NCBI GenBank assembly: GCA_002730485.1
Contig: PCAH01000047.1
Location: 1 to 7,099, forward strand
DNA: 7,099 nt
Origin: Dehalococcoidia bacterium
GTDB lineage: Bacteria; Chloroflexota; Dehalococcoidia; UBA3495
Reading direction: 5' to 3'
In this document: in pieces, positions 5,072-7,099 of the stretch
Position numbering within the stretch: position 1 is the first letter of the stretch
Layout: each line of letters starts with the position of its first letter
The notes under the pieces: generated by a model
The model's database searches: none
What the model saw: only the letters and a program-made list of their open reading frames with translations
What the model was told of the DNA's origin: nothing
Made by a program: the position numbers and the translations under genes

Positions 5072-6236
5072 CCGTACTGTCGATGTCTGCTTCCGTGTGG
5101 GCCAGCGAGAGATACCAGGGGTGCATCGGGTGCAGGTAGTGACCCTTCGAGAGACACGACCGCAGGATACCAAAACAGCGATCGCGATCCGACTCGTCTA
5201 CCGTCGGCGTGGGCATGGGGCTGTATCCCGTCAGCCTGAAGGAGAGTGCTGCTTTCTCGAAAGCCGCATTGGCGCCGGCCATCAATCGTTCACCGAGCTT
5301 CCATTGACGCGAGATTCCGTCATGCTTCAGGAGCTCTCCTACTGTTGCCCTGATCGCGGCGAGCGTCAGCAGATCCGATTGGAATGTTCCGGTCATCCAC
5401 AAGGACCGTGTCGATTCTGCGCCCAGGATCTCCTTCCTGCCTGTAAGAAAGCTCCCCGGGTAACCGTTGCTGATTGCTTTCGCGAAGATCGACATATCAG
5501 GATCGATCCCGAGGTGTTCTCCGGCTCCGCCCAGTGCCACCCGAAACCCGACCTTCGTTTCGTCGAACACACACAAGGCGTCGTGCTTGTGTGCTAGCGA
5601 GACACATCCCGCCAGATATCCTTCCGGTGGTCCTGACTTCTGTACTGTTTCCACGACCACACACGCGACCTCGCCCGCCCGACTCTTCAACAGTTCCTCC
5701 AGCTGATTCAGATCTCCGTAGTCGTGGGTGCTTGTCAGGTCACTCACGATGTCCGGAACACCCGGGTCGTTTGGGCGCGTCCAGTCATGCCATCCGTGGT
5801 AACCGCATCGGATGATCGCATCTCGTTTCGTGTATGCCCGGGCGATTCGCACTGCTCCCGTCGTCGCGCAGCTTCCGCCCAGGTAGAAGCCGATCATCTC
5901 TGCGGCCGGTATCACTTCGATTAACAGCTCGGCAACCTCGATCTCCAGAGGATGGCACAGTGAATACACGGTGCCCTCTTCCATCTGTTCCCGAACGGTT
6001 TCCTTCACGACCGGGTTGTTGTGACCCAGGACGATCGGCCCGAATCCCATCAGATAGTCGAGATACTCGTTTCCGTCGACGTCGGTGAGGTGCGCGCCCT
6101 GACCTCGCTGGGCATAGAGCGGGTAGCCTAAACCGTGCATAACGTCGAACCGGCGATGGGACTGGCAACTGAGTATCTGGACACGAGATGCCAGATTGTA
6201 CGCGGCGCGAGACCTGATAAGTGTCGGGTCTGGCAA
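5037..6236 (-). CDS. Class III PLP-dependent aminotransferase, glutamate-1-semialdehyde aminomutase-like, 399 aa
   Basis: This is a fold-type I PLP enzyme. An N-terminal segment (GAHLTDVDGNEYLDYLMGFG, about 47-66) is followed by the cofactor region GGSCATTGAVRIARAYT (120-136) and CGYHGWHDW (144-152, with Y146 stacking on PLP). FDETKVGFR (224-232) supplies D225 for the pyridine nitrogen. FAKAISNGYP (251-260) supplies K253 as the Schiff-base lysine, and TGTFQSDLLTLAA (282-294) follows. The general order matches HemL-like proteins. However, SNGYP replaces the GGGLP type of true HemL, and the usual SGTEA is GSCAT, so tetrapyrrole synthesis is not assured and another amino donor or acceptor is likely. 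The start is TTG 6236, chosen because a perfect AGGAGG lies 5 nt upstream. The gene diverges from a damaged plus-strand gene and converges on a small remnant. Confidence 0.88.
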   Translation of the reverse strand: MPDPTLIRSRAAYNLASRVQILSCQSHRRFDVMHGLGYPLYAQRGQGAHLTDVDGNEYLDYLMGFGPIVLGHNNPVVKETVREQMEEGTVYSLCHPLEIEVAELLIEVIPAAEMIGFYLGGSCATTGAVRIARAYTKRDAIIRCGYHGWHDWTRPNDPGVPDIVSDLTSTHDYGDLNQLEELLKSRAGEVACVVVETVQKSGPPEGYLAGCVSLAHKHDALCVFDETKVGFRVALGGAGEHLGIDPDMSIFAKAISNGYPGSFLTGRKEILGAESTRSLWMTGTFQSDLLTLAAIRATVGELLKHDGISRQWKLGERLMAGANAAFEKAALSFRLTGYSPMPTPTVDESDRDRCFGILRSCLSKGHYLHPMHPWYLSLAHTEADIDSTVTAVEGAISES

Positions 6237-6241
6237 GGTAT

Positions 6242-6247
6242 CCTCCT
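6242..6247 (-). promoter_or_regulatory. Ribosome binding site that fixes the TTG start of the aminotransferase
   Basis: AGGAGG on the minus strand (CCTCCT, 6242-6247) lies 5 nt before TTG 6236. No ATG or GTG in this frame has a comparable site, so this decides the start. Confidence 0.8.
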
Positions 6248-6261
6248 GGGAATGGGTAAGG

Positions 6262-6301
6262 ACCGGTCTCCAACCTATACCGGTCTGGCTGGCTGAGCCA
6301 G
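6262..6301. promoter_or_regulatory. Direct repeats and palindrome upstream of the aminotransferase
   Basis: ACCGGTCT occurs at 6262-6269 and 6279-6286, starts 17 bp apart, and each copy contains the palindrome ACCGGT. Next to it, CTGGCTGAGCCAG (6289-6301) is a 13-bp palindrome with a single central G. The cluster lies 26-65 bp upstream of the aminotransferase start, where regulator sites are expected. The only -10-like match, TATAGG (6278-6273, minus), is weak and lies between the repeats. Confidence 0.35.
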
Positions 6302-7099
6302 AGAAACCACAAGGCTCGCACAGAGCGTCAGATCCGCGAGTGTTGCCACGATCCTGGCGATTTCCAGGTTCCTTGTTCCGGGACAGCTCGAGCAGACGGC
6401 GCAGATCGTCTATGATGAAGGAGCGGCCGCGTTCGCCTTGTCCGAATTCGAGCTTGCGACGACCAAGTATCAGGAAGCTCTGGATCTCGTAAGTGATTTC
6501 AAGGACGCCGCTGAGCGTAGAGACGAATCACAACAGCAGTGGGATCTTGCTGAAGCGACACGCGCCTACGAGGACTATGACAGAATGGCGAGTGTGGGAT
6601 GATCACGTCCGAGCTTATTGGGCGTTTAACGAGACCCTGATGAAGGTGTCAGGCTTCAAGGACTCCGCATCACGCCGAGAGCAGGCTATGGGTGATGCAA
6701 CCTACAGTATCAGGTTGTTCGTCCTTTCATCGGCCAAGATCCGCGAGGACCTCACCGAACTGGGAACGCGGAGAAGTAAGCAGCGACTGCTTCGGAACGA
6801 GGATGATGCGAACATACAGGGGGACCTTATCTACGAATAGCTCCAGCAGGATCTGGAGCAAGATCTCCCGCCATACTTGAAGATGATCAGTCGGGTAGAT
6901 ATGCGAACCATGCTCACCGAAACGGGCGTCAACGCGGACTTCGCGCACGCCGATCAGGTTGTTGAAGCGTGCAGGGACGCAGAGATCCCTGTTGTGATCG
7001 TCGGCGAACTGACGGTGGGCTTCGCGAACGAGAGGAGAATTACACGGATTCAGAAGGGAAAGAGAAGAAGAGGGATGTCATCAAGAAGAGCTACAAGAC
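6297..7099 (+). pseudogene. Disrupted TPR-repeat plus CsgG/LpoB-like lipoprotein gene (runs past window end)
   Basis: Three pieces read as one protein. Frame A (6297-6602) has a hydrophobic stretch (ASVATILAISRFLVPG), then EGAAAFALSEFELATTKYQE, a TPR-like A-F...E-F-x-x-A...Y-x-x-A pattern, then ALDLVSDFKDAAERRDE, ending TGA 6600-6602. The neighbouring frame continues the pattern (AFNETLMKVSGFKDSASRREQ) from about 6605, so a frameshift lies near 6590-6605. That frame meets TAG 6838-6840 after GDLIYE and stays coherent beyond it: LQQDLEQDLPPYLKMISRVD, MRTMLTETGV, ADQVVEACRD and IPVVIVGELTVGF. The last part matches the R-x-x-L-x-x-x-L-x-E-x-G ... GE-V/L-T layout of CsgG/LpoB-type envelope lipoproteins. 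No start codon is visible, and upstream TGA 6294-6296 closes frame A. After 7050 the next frame (KEKKRDVIKKSYK) looks more protein-like, hinting at another indel. Family assignment is by pattern only. Confidence 0.6.

Noticed and set aside
1..7099. CRISPR array, transposon ends or recombinase that could serve the inverted repeat
   Set aside because: No regularly spaced repeats, no transposase or integrase motifs and no target-site duplications were seen in any frame.

Overview
The window looks like about 7.1 kb of a moderately GC-rich bacterial chromosome, probably from an uncultivated Gram-negative lineage. This is an inference. It rests on the mixture of a sulfatase, a serine beta-lactamase-fold hydrolase, a class III aminotransferase and the remains of a CsgG/LpoB-like protein with TPR-like repeats. 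Nothing seen fixes the phylum. No rRNA, tRNA, CRISPR array, integrase or transposase was found.

Layout. Bases 2-517 (+) are the last 171 codons of an AddA/RecB-type helicase-nuclease, cut by the window edge. The next four intact genes all lie on the minus strand. Read right to left they are a class III PLP aminotransferase (6236-5037, TTG start behind a perfect AGGAGG), a formylglycine-type sulfatase (4475-3174), a SxxK serine hydrolase of the beta-lactamase/esterase/DD-peptidase family (2965-1472) and a small XRE-family regulator (1064-684) with a good terminator behind it (657-627). The gaps between them (about 560, 208 and 407 bp) are too large for one tight operon. The sulfatase and hydrolase may share transcripts, separated by a degenerate REP-like hairpin.

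The plus strand also carries two damaged genes. At 4830-5071 a well-initiated small ORF stops after 12 codons, and a membrane-segment protein continues in the -1 frame. At 6297-7099 a TPR-plus-CsgG/LpoB-like protein is broken by a missing start, a frameshift near 6600, an in-frame TAG at 6838-6840 and perhaps another frameshift near 7050. Intact genes are interleaved with decaying ones, which suggests an accessory region being remodelled.

The most interesting signal is a perfect 22-bp inverted repeat (4442-4463 and 4566-4587). One arm lies inside codons 5-12 of the sulfatase and the other lies upstream. The arms enclose 102 bp that contain the start codon and a possible leaderless promoter. 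If this segment inverted, a different ATG would fall in frame with the sulfatase (MTRFR replacing MPNV) and the promoter would face away. That geometry fits a phase-variable switch, but no recombinase is visible in the window and no read evidence was available.

How the genes might work together can only be guessed. Sulfatase, SxxK hydrolase and aminotransferase could belong to scavenging or modification of sulfated or amidated substrates. The XRE protein is a possible local regulator.
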